Below, in pieces: positions 52,849 through 64,000 of a stretch of 64,000 nucleotides of DNA. This DNA is from Brevundimonas huaxiensis (GTDB taxonomy: Bacteria; Pseudomonadota; Alphaproteobacteria; Caulobacterales; Caulobacteraceae). The notes under the pieces were generated by a model. The model was not told the origin of the DNA and ran no database searches. It saw nothing but the letters and a program-made list of their open reading frames with translations. The translations under genes were made by a program, and so were the position numbers. Position 1 is the stretch's first letter, and each line of letters opens with the position of its first letter. The DNA is taken from contig NZ_JABBJE010000007.1 of the NCBI RefSeq assembly GCF_014218725.1, forward strand, positions 1 to 64,000, given 5' to 3'.

Positions 52849-53328
52849 ATGACCTTCACCCTCACCTCCACCGACATCCAAGACGGCGGCGTGCTTCCGG
52901 ACGCCCAGGTGCACGCCAAGGGCAACCAATCGCCCCAACTGTCATGGTCCGGTGCGCCGGAGGGGACCAAGAGCTATGCGATCACCTGCTTTGATCCCGA
53001 TGCGCCGACCGGCTCGGGCTTCTGGCACTGGACGGTGGCCAATATTCCGGCGGATGTGACAGAGCTGCCGGCCGGCGCCGGCTCGCCCGGCGGGCATTTG
53101 CCCCACAGCGCCATCCAGGGCCGCACCGACTATGGTCAGCCCGGTTTCGGCGGCGCCGCCCCGCCGCCTGGCCACGGCCCGCACCGCTACATCTTCACCG
53201 TCTTCGCCGTGGATGTTGAGAGCCTGGACGTGACGGCCGACAACTCCGGCGCCGTGTTCGGCTTCAATCTGCATTTCCACACCCTGGCCAAGGCGTCGAT
53301 CACGGCGACCTACGAAAACAAAGCGTGA
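52849..53328 (+). CDS. YbhB/YbcL (PEBP-like) protein
   Basis: A 159-residue phosphatidylethanolamine-binding-protein fold member. Hallmarks are SPQLSWSGAPEGTKSYAITC, FDPDAPTGSGFWHWTVANIP, GRTDYGQPGFGGAAPPPGHG and HRYIFTVFAVDV; the conserved DPDAP and GxxHRY make the ligand pocket. The ATG at 52849 has GGAG five bases upstream; the open frame extends further back but includes the hairpin. The physiological role of the bacterial family is unsettled. Confidence 0.9.
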   Translation: MTFTLTSTDIQDGGVLPDAQVHAKGNQSPQLSWSGAPEGTKSYAITCFDPDAPTGSGFWHWTVANIPADVTELPAGAGSPGGHLPHSAIQGRTDYGQPGFGGAAPPPGHGPHRYIFTVFAVDVESLDVTADNSGAVFGFNLHFHTLAKASITATYENKA

Positions 53329-53388
53329 TCGGTGCGGGGCGGCGTCGCCCTTGTGGCGTCATGAACGCTGATTAGTTTGCAGCGCAAC

Positions 53389-54591
53389 ATGACCGACGCC
53401 ACCCTAGACACCCCCCTTCCCGTCCGCTCGCGCGGGGCGGTCGCCCTCGTGCTGATCACCCTGGCCATGGGCGGGTTCGCCATCGGCGTGACCGAGTTCG
53501 CGGCCATGAGCATCCTGCCGGACTTCGCCGCCGGGCTTGGCGTCGATGCGCCGACCGCCGGTCATGTCATCAGCGCCTATGCCGCCGGGGTCGTGGTCGG
53601 CGCGCCGATCCTGGCCGTGCTAGGCGCGCGCTACCCACGCTGGCTGCTGCTGATCGCCTTCATGGCCCTGTTCGCCATCGGCAATGTGGCCAGCGCCCTG
53701 GCCCCGACCTATCACTGGATGCTGGTCTTCCGCTTCCTCAGCGGCCTGCCGCACGGGGCCTATTTCGGCGTGGCGGCCCTGGTCGCGGCGTCGATCGTGC
53801 CGCTGCATTTCCGAACCCGCGCAGTTTCGACCATCCTGATGGGGCTGACGGTGGGGACCGTTCTGGGCGTGCCCGTCGTCAACATCATCAGCCATGCCCA
53901 CGGCTGGCGCTGGACCTTCGCCATCGTCGGCGTGCTGGCGGTTCTCACCATGGCCCTGGTCGCTCTGTTCGCACCGCGCGATCCGGCCCACCCCGACGCC
54001 AGTCCCTGGCGCGAGTTGGGCGCCTTGAAGCGCAGCCAGGTCTGGCTGACGCTGGGCGTGGGCGCCATCGGCTTTGGCGGCATGTTCGCGGTCTACGCCT
54101 ATCTGGCCTCGACGCTTGAGGCGGTGACGGGCGCCAGCCCCGTCGTGCTGCCCTGGGTCTTCGCCGTGTTCGGGATCGGCATGTTCCTGGGCAATATCCT
54201 GGGCGCCTGGGCGGCGGATCATCTCGGGTTCAAGGCGGCGGGCGGCCTGTTGCTATGGAGCGCGGCGGCGCTGGCGCTGTATCCGCTGGCGGCGCCCCAC
54301 CTGTGGGCCGTGATGGTCGTGGTCTTCCTGATCGGCGGCGGAGGCGGCCTGGGGTCGATCCTGCAGACGCGGCTGATGGACGTCGCCGGCGACGCCCAGA
54401 CCCTGGCGGCGGCGCTCAACCATTCGGCGTTCAACACGGCCAACGCCATCGGCCCGCTCTTGGGCGGAATGGCGATCGCGGCCGGCTACGGCTGGGCCTC
54501 GACCGGCTGGGTCGGCATGGGCCTGTCGCTGGGCGGCTTCGTGATCTTCATGATCGCCTGGCTGACCGGTCGGGCGCGCGCGACGGCCTGA
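53389..54591 (+). CDS. Major facilitator (DHA1/AraJ-like) transporter
   Basis: A 400-residue protein with twelve predicted membrane helices. The first helix region (ALVLITLAMGGFAIGVTEFA) and ISAYAAGVVVGAPILAVLGA followed by RYPRW match the sugar-efflux/AraJ and drug-efflux branch. GLPHGAYFGVAALVAA and the motif-C-like MGLTVGTVLGVPVVN mark it as a proton antiporter. TTG 53377 is an alternative start. The substrate is unknown. It separates purS from purQ. Confidence 0.87.
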   Translation: MTDATLDTPLPVRSRGAVALVLITLAMGGFAIGVTEFAAMSILPDFAAGLGVDAPTAGHVISAYAAGVVVGAPILAVLGARYPRWLLLIAFMALFAIGNVASALAPTYHWMLVFRFLSGLPHGAYFGVAALVAASIVPLHFRTRAVSTILMGLTVGTVLGVPVVNIISHAHGWRWTFAIVGVLAVLTMALVALFAPRDPAHPDASPWRELGALKRSQVWLTLGVGAIGFGGMFAVYAYLASTLEAVTGASPVVLPWVFAVFGIGMFLGNILGAWAADHLGFKAAGGLLLWSAAALALYPLAAPHLWAVMVVVFLIGGGGGLGSILQTRLMDVAGDAQTLAAALNHSAFNTANAIGPLLGGMAIAAGYGWASTGWVGMGLSLGGFVIFMIAWLTGRARATA

Positions 54592-54624
54592 CAAGGCGAA
54601 AGAACCCTGCTAAAGGCCCGCGCC

Positions 54625-55287
54625 ATGAGCGCAGCCGTCATCGTCTTCCCCGGTTCCAACTGTGATCGCGACTGCAAGGTCGCCGTCGAACGCTCCACCG
54701 GCGAGCCGGTCTCGATGGTGTGGCACGCCGAGACCGAACTGCCCCAGGGCCTGGACCTGATCGTCATTCCCGGCGGCTTCTCCTACGGCGACTATCTGCG
54801 CTGCGGCGCCATGGCGGCCCAGTCCCCGGTGATGCAGGCCGTCAAGAAGGCTGCGGACGACGGCGTCGCCGTGGTCGGCATCTGCAACGGCTTCCAGATC
54901 CTGTGCGAGGCCGGAATGCTGCCCGGCGCCCTGCTGCGCAACAAGGGACTGAAATACGTCTGCAAGCCCATCGCCCTGACCGTAGCCAATGGCCAGACGC
55001 GCTTCACCGCCGGCTATCAGGGCCAGCGCGAAGTAACGATGACACAGGGCAACGGCGACGGAAACTTCTTCGCCGACGCCGAAACCCTGGCCCGGATCGA
55101 GGGCGAGGGTCAGGTCGTCTTCCGCTACGTCGACAACCCCAACGGCTCGGTCAACGATATCGCCGGCATCCAGAACGCGCGCGGCAATATCCTCGGCATG
55201 ATGCCCCACCCGGACCGCGCCTTCGAAGCCGAGCTCGGCTCGGCCGACGGCGCGACCCTGTTCCAGAGCATCTACGCCGCCGCCTGA
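54625..55287 (+). CDS. purQ: FGAM synthetase glutaminase subunit
   Basis: A 220-residue class I glutamine amidotransferase that supplies ammonia to PurL. The catalytic Cys is in [20 protein letters not shown], and the His/Glu pair is in [14 protein letters not shown]. The N-terminus ([20 protein letters not shown]) is family-typical. It ends directly against the stop of a convergent acidic small gene. Confidence 0.96.
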   Translation: MSAAVIVFPGSNCDRDCKVAVERSTGEPVSMVWHAETELPQGLDLIVIPGGFSYGDYLRCGAMAAQSPVMQAVKKAADDGVAVVGICNGFQILCEAGMLPGALLRNKGLKYVCKPIALTVANGQTRFTAGYQGQREVTMTQGNGDGNFFADAETLARIEGEGQVVFRYVDNPNGSVNDIAGIQNARGNILGMMPHPDRAFEAELGSADGATLFQSIYAAA

Positions 55288-55512
55288 TCAGTCGGCGTCG
55301 TCGACGCCCTGAACGGCCAGGCTTTCGTCCAGTTCGTCAGCGTCAGTCGATACGCCGTCTTCAGAACCTTCGTCCTCGTCCGGCGTGATCACGCCGCCCG
55401 GCTCGCGCTGGGCGGCCAGTTCGCGGGCGCCGACGCCGAGGCCTTGTTCGATAGCGCGGTTGGCGGCGACTTCGTCTTCGAGCGAGGGCTGGGTGTTTTC
55501 GGTATCGGCCAT
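55288..55512 (-). CDS. Small acidic protein, unknown
   Basis: A 74-residue very acidic protein (MADTENTQPSLEDEVAANRA at the start; DEDEGSEDGVSTDADELDES in the second half). It probably lacks a stable fold by itself. AGGAG lies six bases before the ATG. Its stop abuts the purQ stop with no gap. No family is recognised. Confidence 0.65.
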   Translation of the reverse strand: MADTENTQPSLEDEVAANRAIEQGLGVGARELAAQREPGGVITPDEDEGSEDGVSTDADELDESLAVQGVDDAD

Positions 55513-55568
55513 GATGGGCTCCTGCGTGTGGATTGCCCCTGACAACCACGCGGTGGGGCCGATTGTTC

Positions 55569-55946
55569 CTAACGGCCGAAAAACGGCTCCAGACTGGAGC
55601 GCGACAGCGGGCGGAAGATCAGGAACTGACCGTCCACCGTCACCGTGACCTCATGCGCCTGAGGGCGCTGCAGCAGGGCCGGATCGTCCAGCGACACGGC
55701 GCGGCCCGAGGCGATATCGCGCGCATCCAGCGCCGGCGTTGTCGGCCGTCGGTTTTCGTTGGCGAGCGCCGAAAGGAAACCCCGCACCTCATGGGCCTGC
55801 TGCTGGGGCGTCAGGGCCGCGCGAACGCGGGACCAGGCGGTCTGGACCGAGGCCGGCAGAGGCGCTCCGCTTGTCTGGGCGGACGCCTGGCCCGCTGCCA
55901 CGATTATCGCGATCAACAGAGCCGGCAGGGAGGCTTTGAGCGTCAT
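55569..55946 (-). CDS. Exported protein of unknown function
   Basis: A 125-residue precursor with signal peptide MTLKASLPALLIAIIVAAGQ ending ASA. The mature part is helical (SVQTAWSRVRAALTPQQQAH, EVRGFLSALANENRRP), with a strand-rich C-terminus (EVTVTVDGQFLIFRPL). The frame continues upstream, but the signal peptide fixes the start at 55946. No family is recognised. Confidence 0.7.
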   Translation of the reverse strand: MTLKASLPALLIAIIVAAGQASAQTSGAPLPASVQTAWSRVRAALTPQQQAHEVRGFLSALANENRRPTTPALDARDIASGRAVSLDDPALLQRPQAHEVTVTVDGQFLIFRPLSRSSLEPFFGR

Positions 55947-56063
55947 GCCGGGCAGGATGAAGCCGCCGGCGGCCAATGCAAGCTTCACTTTTCTGCCGCT
56001 CGCGGTGAACCTTCTGGCGTAGCGAGGCGTAAAGGCGGGAACACGCGTCGCACTGGAAATCGA

Positions 56064-56861
56064 ATGTCCTCCATAATCCGTCCCACGCCCCGCCAACGCA
56101 CCCGTCGTCTGGTCGTCCTGGCCGCCGCGCTCTTCGCCATCATCGTGCCCCTGGTTCAGAACCTGGCGGGCCTGGGTCTGAACCAGGCCGAGTTCGCCGC
56201 CGACGGCAACAGCACCCTGCGCGTTGCGGGCTATGCCTTCTCGATATGGGGCCTGATCTATATCGGCATTCTGGCCTATGCGATCCGTCAGGCCCTGCCG
56301 CAGACGGGTGAAAGTCCGCTGCTGGGCCGAATGGGCCTGCCGTCCGCCGTCGCCTTCTTCGGCATCGGGTTCTGGATCATCGTCGCGGCCCTGAACCTGA
56401 AGGCCGCCAGCGTGGGCGTGATCTTCGCCTCGCTGATCGCGCTGCTGCTGCCGATGCTGGCCGTATCCGGCCATATCCGAGCGCTGCGGATGTTCGATCG
56501 CGAGCGCATCCTGCTGGTCTGGCCTCTGGCGGCCCTGGCGGGCTGGCTGACGGTGGCTGCGCCGTTGAACCTGATCACGACGGCGACTGCGTTCAACGCC
56601 CTGCCCGCCGCCCTGTCGCCTGATCTGTGGGCCATCGTCGCCGTGGTCGCCGTCACGGTCGTAGCCCTGGCGGTGACCGCTGTGCTGCGCACCCTCGCCT
56701 ATCCGCTGCCGACCGCCTGGGGTCTTCTGGGCGCCTTCGTCGCCGAACAGGCGGACAAGCCGGCCGTCGCCTTCACGGCCCTGGCCGGCGCGATCGTCCT
56801 GCTGATCGGCGGCCTGCTGCTGACCTTCCGCCTGCGACCCGGCGTCGAGCGGGCTCGCTAA
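56064..56861 (+). CDS. Integral membrane protein, TspO/MBR-like
   Basis: A 265-residue protein with seven or eight membrane helices. VAGYAFSIWGLIYIGILAYA resembles the first-loop motif of long tryptophan-rich sensory (TspO/MBR) relatives, and later LPTAWGLLGAFVAEQADKP fits the same group. TspO proteins bind tetrapyrroles or sterols; that role is not shown here. ATG 56064 is preferred over longer frames, although its ribosome site is weak. Confidence 0.65.
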   Translation: MSSIIRPTPRQRTRRLVVLAAALFAIIVPLVQNLAGLGLNQAEFAADGNSTLRVAGYAFSIWGLIYIGILAYAIRQALPQTGESPLLGRMGLPSAVAFFGIGFWIIVAALNLKAASVGVIFASLIALLLPMLAVSGHIRALRMFDRERILLVWPLAALAGWLTVAAPLNLITTATAFNALPAALSPDLWAIVAVVAVTVVALAVTAVLRTLAYPLPTAWGLLGAFVAEQADKPAVAFTALAGAIVLLIGGLLLTFRLRPGVERAR

Positions 56862-56864
56862 GCC

Positions 56865-57110
56865 TCAAGGCTCGTCGGTGACCGCGTCGTCCTGAGGCGC
56901 GTGGTCATCGGCGCCCACATCGAAGGCGCCGGCCTCGTCGAAGCCGACGCTGCCGACCCCGACGGCCGAGCCGGTCAGCCGCTGACGACGGCTGGCAAGC
57001 GCGGCTTCGGGCGCTGCGGCGTCCATCTCTGCGGTGGTTTCAGGATCGTTCGAACGGTCCATCTGCTGGCCTTCGGCCGGGACGATGCGGTCGGTGTGCG
57101 GCTTGCTCAC
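56865..57110 (-). CDS. Small acidic protein of a two-gene unit
   Basis: An 81-residue protein starting at GTG 57110 (MSKPHTDRIVPAEGQQMDRS) with GGAGG inside the preceding gene. It is Ala/Asp/Glu-rich, with a central ALASRRQRLTGSAVGVGSVG. The GTG overlaps the preceding stop (GTGA), so translation is coupled. No family is recognised. Its stop lies three bases from the stop of the convergent membrane protein gene. Confidence 0.6.
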   Translation of the reverse strand: MSKPHTDRIVPAEGQQMDRSNDPETTAEMDAAAPEAALASRRQRLTGSAVGVGSVGFDEAGAFDVGADDHAPQDDAVTDEP

Positions 57111-57247
57111 GCCTCGTCCTCCTCGGCGTCTTCGGCCTGTTTCTGAGCCCGTTCGGCCAGGGCGGAAGCGCCGGCGTCGTCGGCGGCGATCTCTGGCAGG
57201 TCGTCGTCTTCGGGGGTGGCGGCGGGGTCGATGGGGGTATCGGTCAT
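57107..57247 (-). CDS. 46-residue acidic protein
   Basis: A short gene starting ATG 57247 with an excellent AAGGAG five bases upstream. It reads MTDTPIDPAATPEDDDLPEI, then a helical acidic end (ASALAERAQKQAEDAEEDEA). It is the first of a two-gene unit divergent from purL, with 110 bases between the starts. The good ribosome site and coupled neighbour support coding. The function is unknown. Confidence 0.65.
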   Translation of the reverse strand: MTDTPIDPAATPEDDDLPEIAADDAGASALAERAQKQAEDAEEDEA

Positions 57248-57357
57248 GGCGGCTCCTTTGACTGTCGCCGGGATCAACCACCTGCGATAGACGATGTTCC
57301 CCGATGTTGCGCCGCGCGGGCTGACATTCGGCCCATCTGCGGCTAGAAGCGCCGCCC

Positions 57358-59570
<2,213 letters not shown>

Positions 59571-59574
<4 letters not shown>

Positions 59575-60008
59575 TCCGTGTTCTGGCGCCGCTCGCGCTG
59601 CTGGGCTTGCTGAGCGCCTGCGACGGCGGCGGCGATCCGGTGGAGCAGGCGCTGCGTGATGCGTCGGCCGCCCATCAGGCCGCAGCGGCGCGCACGACCG
59701 AACAGATGCAGGCCGGTCACGCCGGTCACGACATGGGCGGCCCCACGCCCGGCGTCACCCCTGGAGATCGGGCCTTCGCCGCCTCCGAGGCCGAGATGCA
59801 CCGCAAGATGGCCGCCGCCTCTGGTCAGACGATCGACCAGGCCTATGTCGCCAAGATGATCGCCCACCACGAAGGCACCGTCTCCATGGCCAAGGTCGCC
59901 CTGCGCGACAGCCGCGACCCGGAAATCCGCCGCATGGCCCAGAGCGTCGTCGACAGCCAGACGCGCGAGATCGCCGAGATGAAGGCCTGGGCGCCGACGG
60001 CGCAATAG
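59571..60008 (+). CDS. DUF305 lipoprotein
   Basis: A 145-residue lipoprotein: [14 protein letters not shown] gives lipobox LSAC. A His/Met-rich segment ([12 protein letters not shown]) precedes the DUF305 core, with [36 protein letters not shown] and [19 protein letters not shown]. The paired histidines and methionines suggest metal (copper or iron) binding in the periplasm. It overlaps purL by four bases, an unexpected partner. Confidence 0.88.
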
Positions 60009-60056
60009 TGCGCTAAAGGTCTTTCGAAGGCTGCATACAGCGCCTAACTGTTGCGC

Positions 60057-61442
60057 ATGGCCGACGGAACGACACCCTTCCGCCCTGCGATACCGCCCCG
60101 GCGCGCGGGCAAGCCGCTGTCGCTGCTGCCCTTCCTGTGGATCAGCTGGCGCGATCCGATCCAGATGTGGTCCGAGCGGCATTTCACCGAGCCGCAACTG
60201 TATGGATCCTCGGCCTTTGGCGAAATTCTGGTGGTCAGCCATCCCGAGGGCGTGCGGCACGTCCTGACCGAGAACGCCGCCAACTATGTGAAGGGCGATC
60301 TGCAACGGCGTGTGCTGGGGCCGATGCTGGCTGAGGGCCTGCTGCTGACCGAGGGCGAGGTCTGGCGTCGCGCCCGGCGTATCCTCGCGCCCCTGTTCAC
60401 CCCCGCCAAGATGGCGACGCTGAACGCAAGGATGGCCGAGGTCTGTCACGCGCGTGTGGCCGCATGGTCGCTGTCGGCGCGGGGGCGGGTGCTGGATATC
60501 GACAGCGAGATGTCTGGCCTGACCTTCGACATTCTGTCGGCGACCATGTTCTCGGACGAGTTGGGCGGCGAGGCGCGCGGGTTCGAGCGGGCGCTGAACC
60601 AGTTTCTGGCCAACGGCGCGCGGATCGATCCGCTTGACGTGCTGGGCGCACCGGACTGGGCCCCGCGCCTGGGCCGCCTGGCCAGCTTCCGCTCGGCCCG
60701 CTTCTTCGAGCAGCGCGTGACGAAGCTGGTCGAGGCCCGCCGCGCCAAGATCGAGAGCGGCGACGCGCCGCCCGACGACCTGCTCAGCGCGCTTCTGCTG
60801 GCCCGCGACGAAAACGGCGGTCCGGGCCTGAGCGACGAAGAGGTCGCGGCCAACATCCTGACCTTCATCCTGGCGGGACACGAGACGACGGCCCGCGCCT
60901 TGGGCTGGACCCTGCATCTGCTGTCGCGCCAGCCGGATTATCTGGCTTGGCTCCAGGCCGAGGCCGACGCCTTCGACGTCTCCGATCCAAAATGGGCCGA
61001 GGCCCTGCCTTGGACCCGCGCCGTGCTGGAGGAGACGATGCGCCTGTTTCCGCCCGCCCCGACCATGGCCCGCAAGGCGCTGGCCGACGACGAGATCGGC
61101 GGGCAGACGATCAAGGCCGGCGCCACCGTCATCATCTCGCCGTGGATCCTCCAGCGCCACCAGCTGCTGTGGGACGACCCCGACGCCTTCAAGCCCGAGC
61201 GCTTCCTGCCCGAGAACCGCAAGGCCATCGATCGCTACGCCTACATCCCCTTCAGCGCCGGACCCCGCGTCTGCATCGGCGCCGCCTTCGCCCTGCAGGA
61301 AGCGATGATCGCGCTCGCCGCCATCCTTCGCGTCGCCGATGTCGAAGCCCTGACCACGGTCGAACCCCGTCCGGTCCACCAGATCACCCTGCGCAGCCGC
61401 GATCCCATGCGACTGCGGCTGAGGGCGCGCCGAAAGGGCTGA
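60057..61442 (+). CDS. Cytochrome P450
   Basis: A 461-residue haem monooxygenase. FILAGHETTARALGW is the oxygen-binding I helix, VLEETMRLFPPAPTMARKAL holds the ExxR pair, AFKPERFLPENR is the meander, and the haem Cys is in PFSAGPRVCIGAAFALQEA. It resembles bacterial CYP groups related to fatty-acid or terpene hydroxylases; the substrate is unknown. TTG 60051 is an alternative start. No redox partner gene is adjacent. Confidence 0.94.
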   Translation: MADGTTPFRPAIPPRRAGKPLSLLPFLWISWRDPIQMWSERHFTEPQLYGSSAFGEILVVSHPEGVRHVLTENAANYVKGDLQRRVLGPMLAEGLLLTEGEVWRRARRILAPLFTPAKMATLNARMAEVCHARVAAWSLSARGRVLDIDSEMSGLTFDILSATMFSDELGGEARGFERALNQFLANGARIDPLDVLGAPDWAPRLGRLASFRSARFFEQRVTKLVEARRAKIESGDAPPDDLLSALLLARDENGGPGLSDEEVAANILTFILAGHETTARALGWTLHLLSRQPDYLAWLQAEADAFDVSDPKWAEALPWTRAVLEETMRLFPPAPTMARKALADDEIGGQTIKAGATVIISPWILQRHQLLWDDPDAFKPERFLPENRKAIDRYAYIPFSAGPRVCIGAAFALQEAMIALAAILRVADVEALTTVEPRPVHQITLRSRDPMRLRLRARRKG

Positions 61443-61515
61443 CCGAGCGGCTCCGTCGCCGTTCCGCCACGAACCGACTATAGGTCGCGCCGTCCTTTCC
61501 ACCGGATGCCGACCG

Positions 61516-62607
61516 TTGCGCACCGCCATCCTGCTCCCTCCCGGCTGCCTGTTTTCCGAAGCCCAGCCGAACTCGATGGAGACGGTGGTGCGGACGATGG
61601 CGGGCGTCGATCGGGGTGGCGAGACGCGCATCTTCTGTTGTCAGGGCGCGGACGACGGAGTTTCAACGAGCGTGGACGCCCTGCCGGCGGGACGCATCCG
61701 CATGCCGACCCTGATCGAGCGGCTGCGCGCCTTTCGGCCTGATGTGATCGAACATCATCAGCAGGTGAAGCAGGCGCTGGCCGTGCGGCAGGCCCTGCCC
61801 GAGACGCCACACCTGCTCTATCGCCACAACGCCTTGCGCCCGCCGCGCCACCCCATCGACCGATGGCGTTATCGGGCGCGTTACGAGCGGCTGGACGGCC
61901 TGGTCTTCGTCAGCGTGGCGGAGCGGGACGCCTTCGTGCGCACCTTCCCTGATCTGCACGACCGGGCGTTCGCGGTGCCCAACCCCATCGACGCCGGCGC
62001 CTGGCTGGCCTCGCCCGATGATCGACAGCCGGTCATCGCCTTCGCCGGGCGCGCCATGCCGGAGAAGGGCGTCGATGTGCTGTGCGCCGCCCTGCCCCGC
62101 GTTTTGGACGCCCACCCCGACTGGCGCGCCGTGCTGATGCTGAACGACTGGAACGACCACGCGCGCTGGGCGGCCCGGCACGTCGCGCCGTTGGCGAGGT
62201 ATGGAGACCGGGTGGAGGTGCTGAAGTCCGCGCCCTTGGGCGAGGTGCGGCGACGGATGCAGACGGCCGCCATCGCCCTGACGCCCTCGGTCTGGGACGA
62301 GCCGTTCGGACTGACGGCGATCGAGGCCCATGCGGCCGGCGCAGCCCTGATCTCGTCCGGGCGCGGCGGCCTGCGCGAAGCCAGCGGGGCGCACGCCCTC
62401 TATGTCGATGCGGTGACCCCGAAAACATTGGCGGCGGCGATGGACCGGCTGATCTCGTCACCTGAGGAACGATTGGCGCTGGCGCGATCCGCACAGGCCT
62501 ATGTGCTGACAACCCATACGCCCGAGCGTCGTGCGGCCGAGCTGAAGGCCGTGCGCCAGACCGCGATCGACCGTCGCCGGGCGCGTCAGACGACTGGGAT
62601 CGCCTGA
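61516..62607 (+). CDS. GT4-family glycosyltransferase
   Basis: A 363-residue GT-B glycosyltransferase. The C-terminal half has PVIAFAGRAMPEKGVDVLCA and the nucleotide-sugar-binding PSVWDEPFGLTAIEAHAAGA with the E-x7-E pattern. The N-terminal acceptor half is shorter than usual. It starts at TTG 61516 without an in-frame ATG nearby. Its 3' end overlaps the convergent phosphoesterase gene by 22 bases. The role is probably cell-surface sugar assembly. Confidence 0.88.
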   Translation: MRTAILLPPGCLFSEAQPNSMETVVRTMAGVDRGGETRIFCCQGADDGVSTSVDALPAGRIRMPTLIERLRAFRPDVIEHHQQVKQALAVRQALPETPHLLYRHNALRPPRHPIDRWRYRARYERLDGLVFVSVAERDAFVRTFPDLHDRAFAVPNPIDAGAWLASPDDRQPVIAFAGRAMPEKGVDVLCAALPRVLDAHPDWRAVLMLNDWNDHARWAARHVAPLARYGDRVEVLKSAPLGEVRRRMQTAAIALTPSVWDEPFGLTAIEAHAAGAALISSGRGGLREASGAHALYVDAVTPKTLAAAMDRLISSPEERLALARSAQAYVLTTHTPERRAAELKAVRQTAIDRRRARQTTGIA

Positions 62608-63407
62608 GACAACCGCCCGCCGACGCGGATCGGCTCGACCCGCACGGCCAGCCCAGTCCGGTCGTCCGTCTCGACGAAGACCCCGCATACCGTCGCCGGG
62701 CCGGACGCGGGCATGTAGCGGCCGCCGGAAATCCGGGTGGTGAAGCGGCGCAGCGGCTCTTCCTTCTCGTTGCCGATCACGCTGTCGTAGTCGCAGCAGC
62801 CGCCGGCGTCGGTCTGATAGGCCGTGCCGCCGGGCAGGATTTGGCAGTCGGCGGTGGGCACATGGGTGTGTGTGCCGACCACCAGTGACGCGCGCCCGTC
62901 GCAGAAATGGCCCATCGCCATCTTCTCGGACGTGACCTCGGCATGCATGTCCACGATCACGGCGTCCGCCACCGCGCCGAGCGGCGCCGCGGCCAGCTCG
63001 CGCTCCACCGCCCCGAACGGGTCGTCCATCGGGTCCATGTGCACCCGGCCCAGCACGTTCATGACCAGGACCGTTCGGCCCGAATGGGTCTCGAACAGAT
63101 TGGCCCCGGCGCCCGGCGCATCCATGAGACGCGGATAGTTGGCCGGCCGGATCAGGCGCGGCTCACGCACAATATAGGTCAGGGCCTCGCGCTGGTCCCA
63201 GCTGTGGTTGCCCAGCGTCAGGCAGTCGGCGCCGGCCATGAACAGCTCGCGCGCCGTGTTCTCGGTGATGCCGAAGCCGCCCGCGGCGTTCTCCGCATTC
63301 ACGACCACGAAGTCGAGTTTCAGGTCCCGCTTCAGGCCCGGAAGATGATCGCTGATGCCGTCACGGCCGGATTTGCCGATGACGTCGCCGAAAAATGCCA
63401 GTCTCAT
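62586..63407 (-). CDS. YmdB-type metallophosphoesterase (TIGR00282)
   Basis: A 273-residue phosphoesterase. Metal ligands are visible in LAFFGDVIGKSGRDG, VVNAENAAGGFG, LTLGNHSWDQREAL, VDMHAEVTSEKMAMG and VVGTHTHVPTAD. The Bacillus YmdB relative is a 2',3'-cyclic nucleotide phosphodiesterase. It lies ten bases after the 5-formyl-THF cyclo-ligase gene on the same strand and probably shares its transcript. Confidence 0.93.
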   Translation of the reverse strand: MRLAFFGDVIGKSGRDGISDHLPGLKRDLKLDFVVVNAENAAGGFGITENTARELFMAGADCLTLGNHSWDQREALTYIVREPRLIRPANYPRLMDAPGAGANLFETHSGRTVLVMNVLGRVHMDPMDDPFGAVERELAAAPLGAVADAVIVDMHAEVTSEKMAMGHFCDGRASLVVGTHTHVPTADCQILPGGTAYQTDAGGCCDYDSVIGNEKEEPLRRFTTRISGGRYMPASGPATVCGVFVETDDRTGLAVRVEPIRVGGRLSQAIPVV

Positions 63408-63417
63408 GCGAAAAGTC

Positions 63418-63966
63418 TCATTCGAAAGCCGTATAGCCGGTCTCGGTCAGAACGCCATGCAGTCGAATGTCGTGCGGCTCCAGCGCTAGCCGCTCGACCC
63501 TTTGGCCGGCGTAGGCGAAACCGATGCGGATGGCGTCGGGTCGCGCGGCGAAGGTCCGGTCATAATAGCCGCCGCCCTGCCCCAGGCGCCCGCCCTGATA
63601 GTCAAAGGCCAGCAGCGGCGTCAGGATCAGGTCCGGCAGGACGACCTCCGCCAGCGGCAGCGGCGCGGGGCATCCGGCGGCGTCCATCTCCAGCGGTTCG
63701 CCGGGCGACCAGGCGCGGAACGCCATCGGCGCGTCGCGCTGGACCACGACCGGCAGGCACAGCCGGCGGCCCGCCGCCTCCAGCGCGGCGGCCAGGGCGT
63801 CGGTGTCCAGCTCCGACCCCATGGCGCGATAGAGCGCGACGATCCGAACGGCGGGAAGCGCTTCGGCATGGTCCGCCGCCCGGCGGGCGGCCAGCGGATC
63901 GACCTGGGCTAGACGCTTGCGCAAGGCGCGGGCGGCCGATCGAAGTTCATGTTTGTCCTGGATCAT
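63418..63966 (-). CDS. 5-formyltetrahydrofolate cyclo-ligase
   Basis: A 182-residue enzyme converting 5-formyl-THF to 5,10-methenyl-THF with ATP. The family end GGRLGQGGGYYDRTFA is clear, and LILTPLLAFD precedes it. ATG 63966 with GGGG eight bases upstream is preferred; another ATG is at 63990. In many Proteobacteria 6S RNA lies just upstream of this gene, which here would fall outside the window. Confidence 0.92.
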   Translation of the reverse strand: MIQDKHELRSAARALRKRLAQVDPLAARRAADHAEALPAVRIVALYRAMGSELDTDALAAALEAAGRRLCLPVVVQRDAPMAFRAWSPGEPLEMDAAGCPAPLPLAEVVLPDLILTPLLAFDYQGGRLGQGGGYYDRTFAARPDAIRIGFAYAGQRVERLALEPHDIRLHGVLTETGYTAFE

Positions 63967-64000
63967 CGAACCGCCCCTACGCGTGCTCATGCAGGGAGCC

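Overview
The window looks like chromosomal DNA of a high-GC alphaproteobacterium, most likely Caulobacterales and Brevundimonas-like. This is inferred from gene content: an F1-ATPase zeta (DUF1476) inhibitor gene beside purC, an N-acetylglutaminylglutamine amide (NAGGN) operon, split glyQ/glyS, and dense GANTC (CcrM-type) sites. No ribosomal RNA or convincing tRNA gene was seen.

Positions 1 to about 10,450 form an accessory, decaying island. It holds the end of an IS3-like element, an HNH nuclease gene divergent from an XRE-type regulator, a repeat array built on GAGTCA(C/T)GAT followed by a 16-bp perfect stem, a 5'-truncated hsdR, a broken hipA, a LysR remnant, an IS21 istA remnant and a 5'-truncated nrsF-like gene. 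Embedded in it is an intact-looking oxidative-stress cassette: a TetR regulator divergent from a catalase-like haem protein, an unknown protein and a DyP-type peroxidase. A cluster of CGAAATC repeats lies in the shared promoter region.

From 10,522 to about 31,000 lie a SLC13-type transporter, the NAGGN osmoprotectant operon (asnO, ngg, M42 peptidase) with a divergent MarR regulator, an exported protein, a large subtilisin autotransporter, a lipoprotein, msrC, an SDR/CoA-lyase pair, an orphan two-domain KpsC-like glycosyltransferase, a ketoacyl-ACP synthase III-like enzyme, DoxX, an M48 protease and a small beta-barrel protein.

From 31,150 to 46,800 lie ppdK, a DUF559 nuclease gene enclosed by perfect 21-bp inverted repeats with a gene-less relative beside it, glyS/glyQ, a fasciclin protein, ispE, a TPR protein, an ETF-ubiquinone oxidoreductase, a family 4-like uracil-DNA glycosylase, a lytic transglycosylase, a 43-residue membrane protein and a GST.

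From 46,818 to the end the theme is purine synthesis (purB, purC, purS, purQ, purL), interleaved with other genes: a guanidinium exporter behind a guanidine-II riboswitch, a deoxyinosine-type glycosylase overlapping the purB transcription unit, the ATPase zeta inhibitor, and tiny acidic proteins on the opposite strand. It closes with a DUF305 lipoprotein, a cytochrome P450, a GT4 glycosyltransferase, a YmdB-type phosphoesterase and 5-formyl-THF cyclo-ligase.
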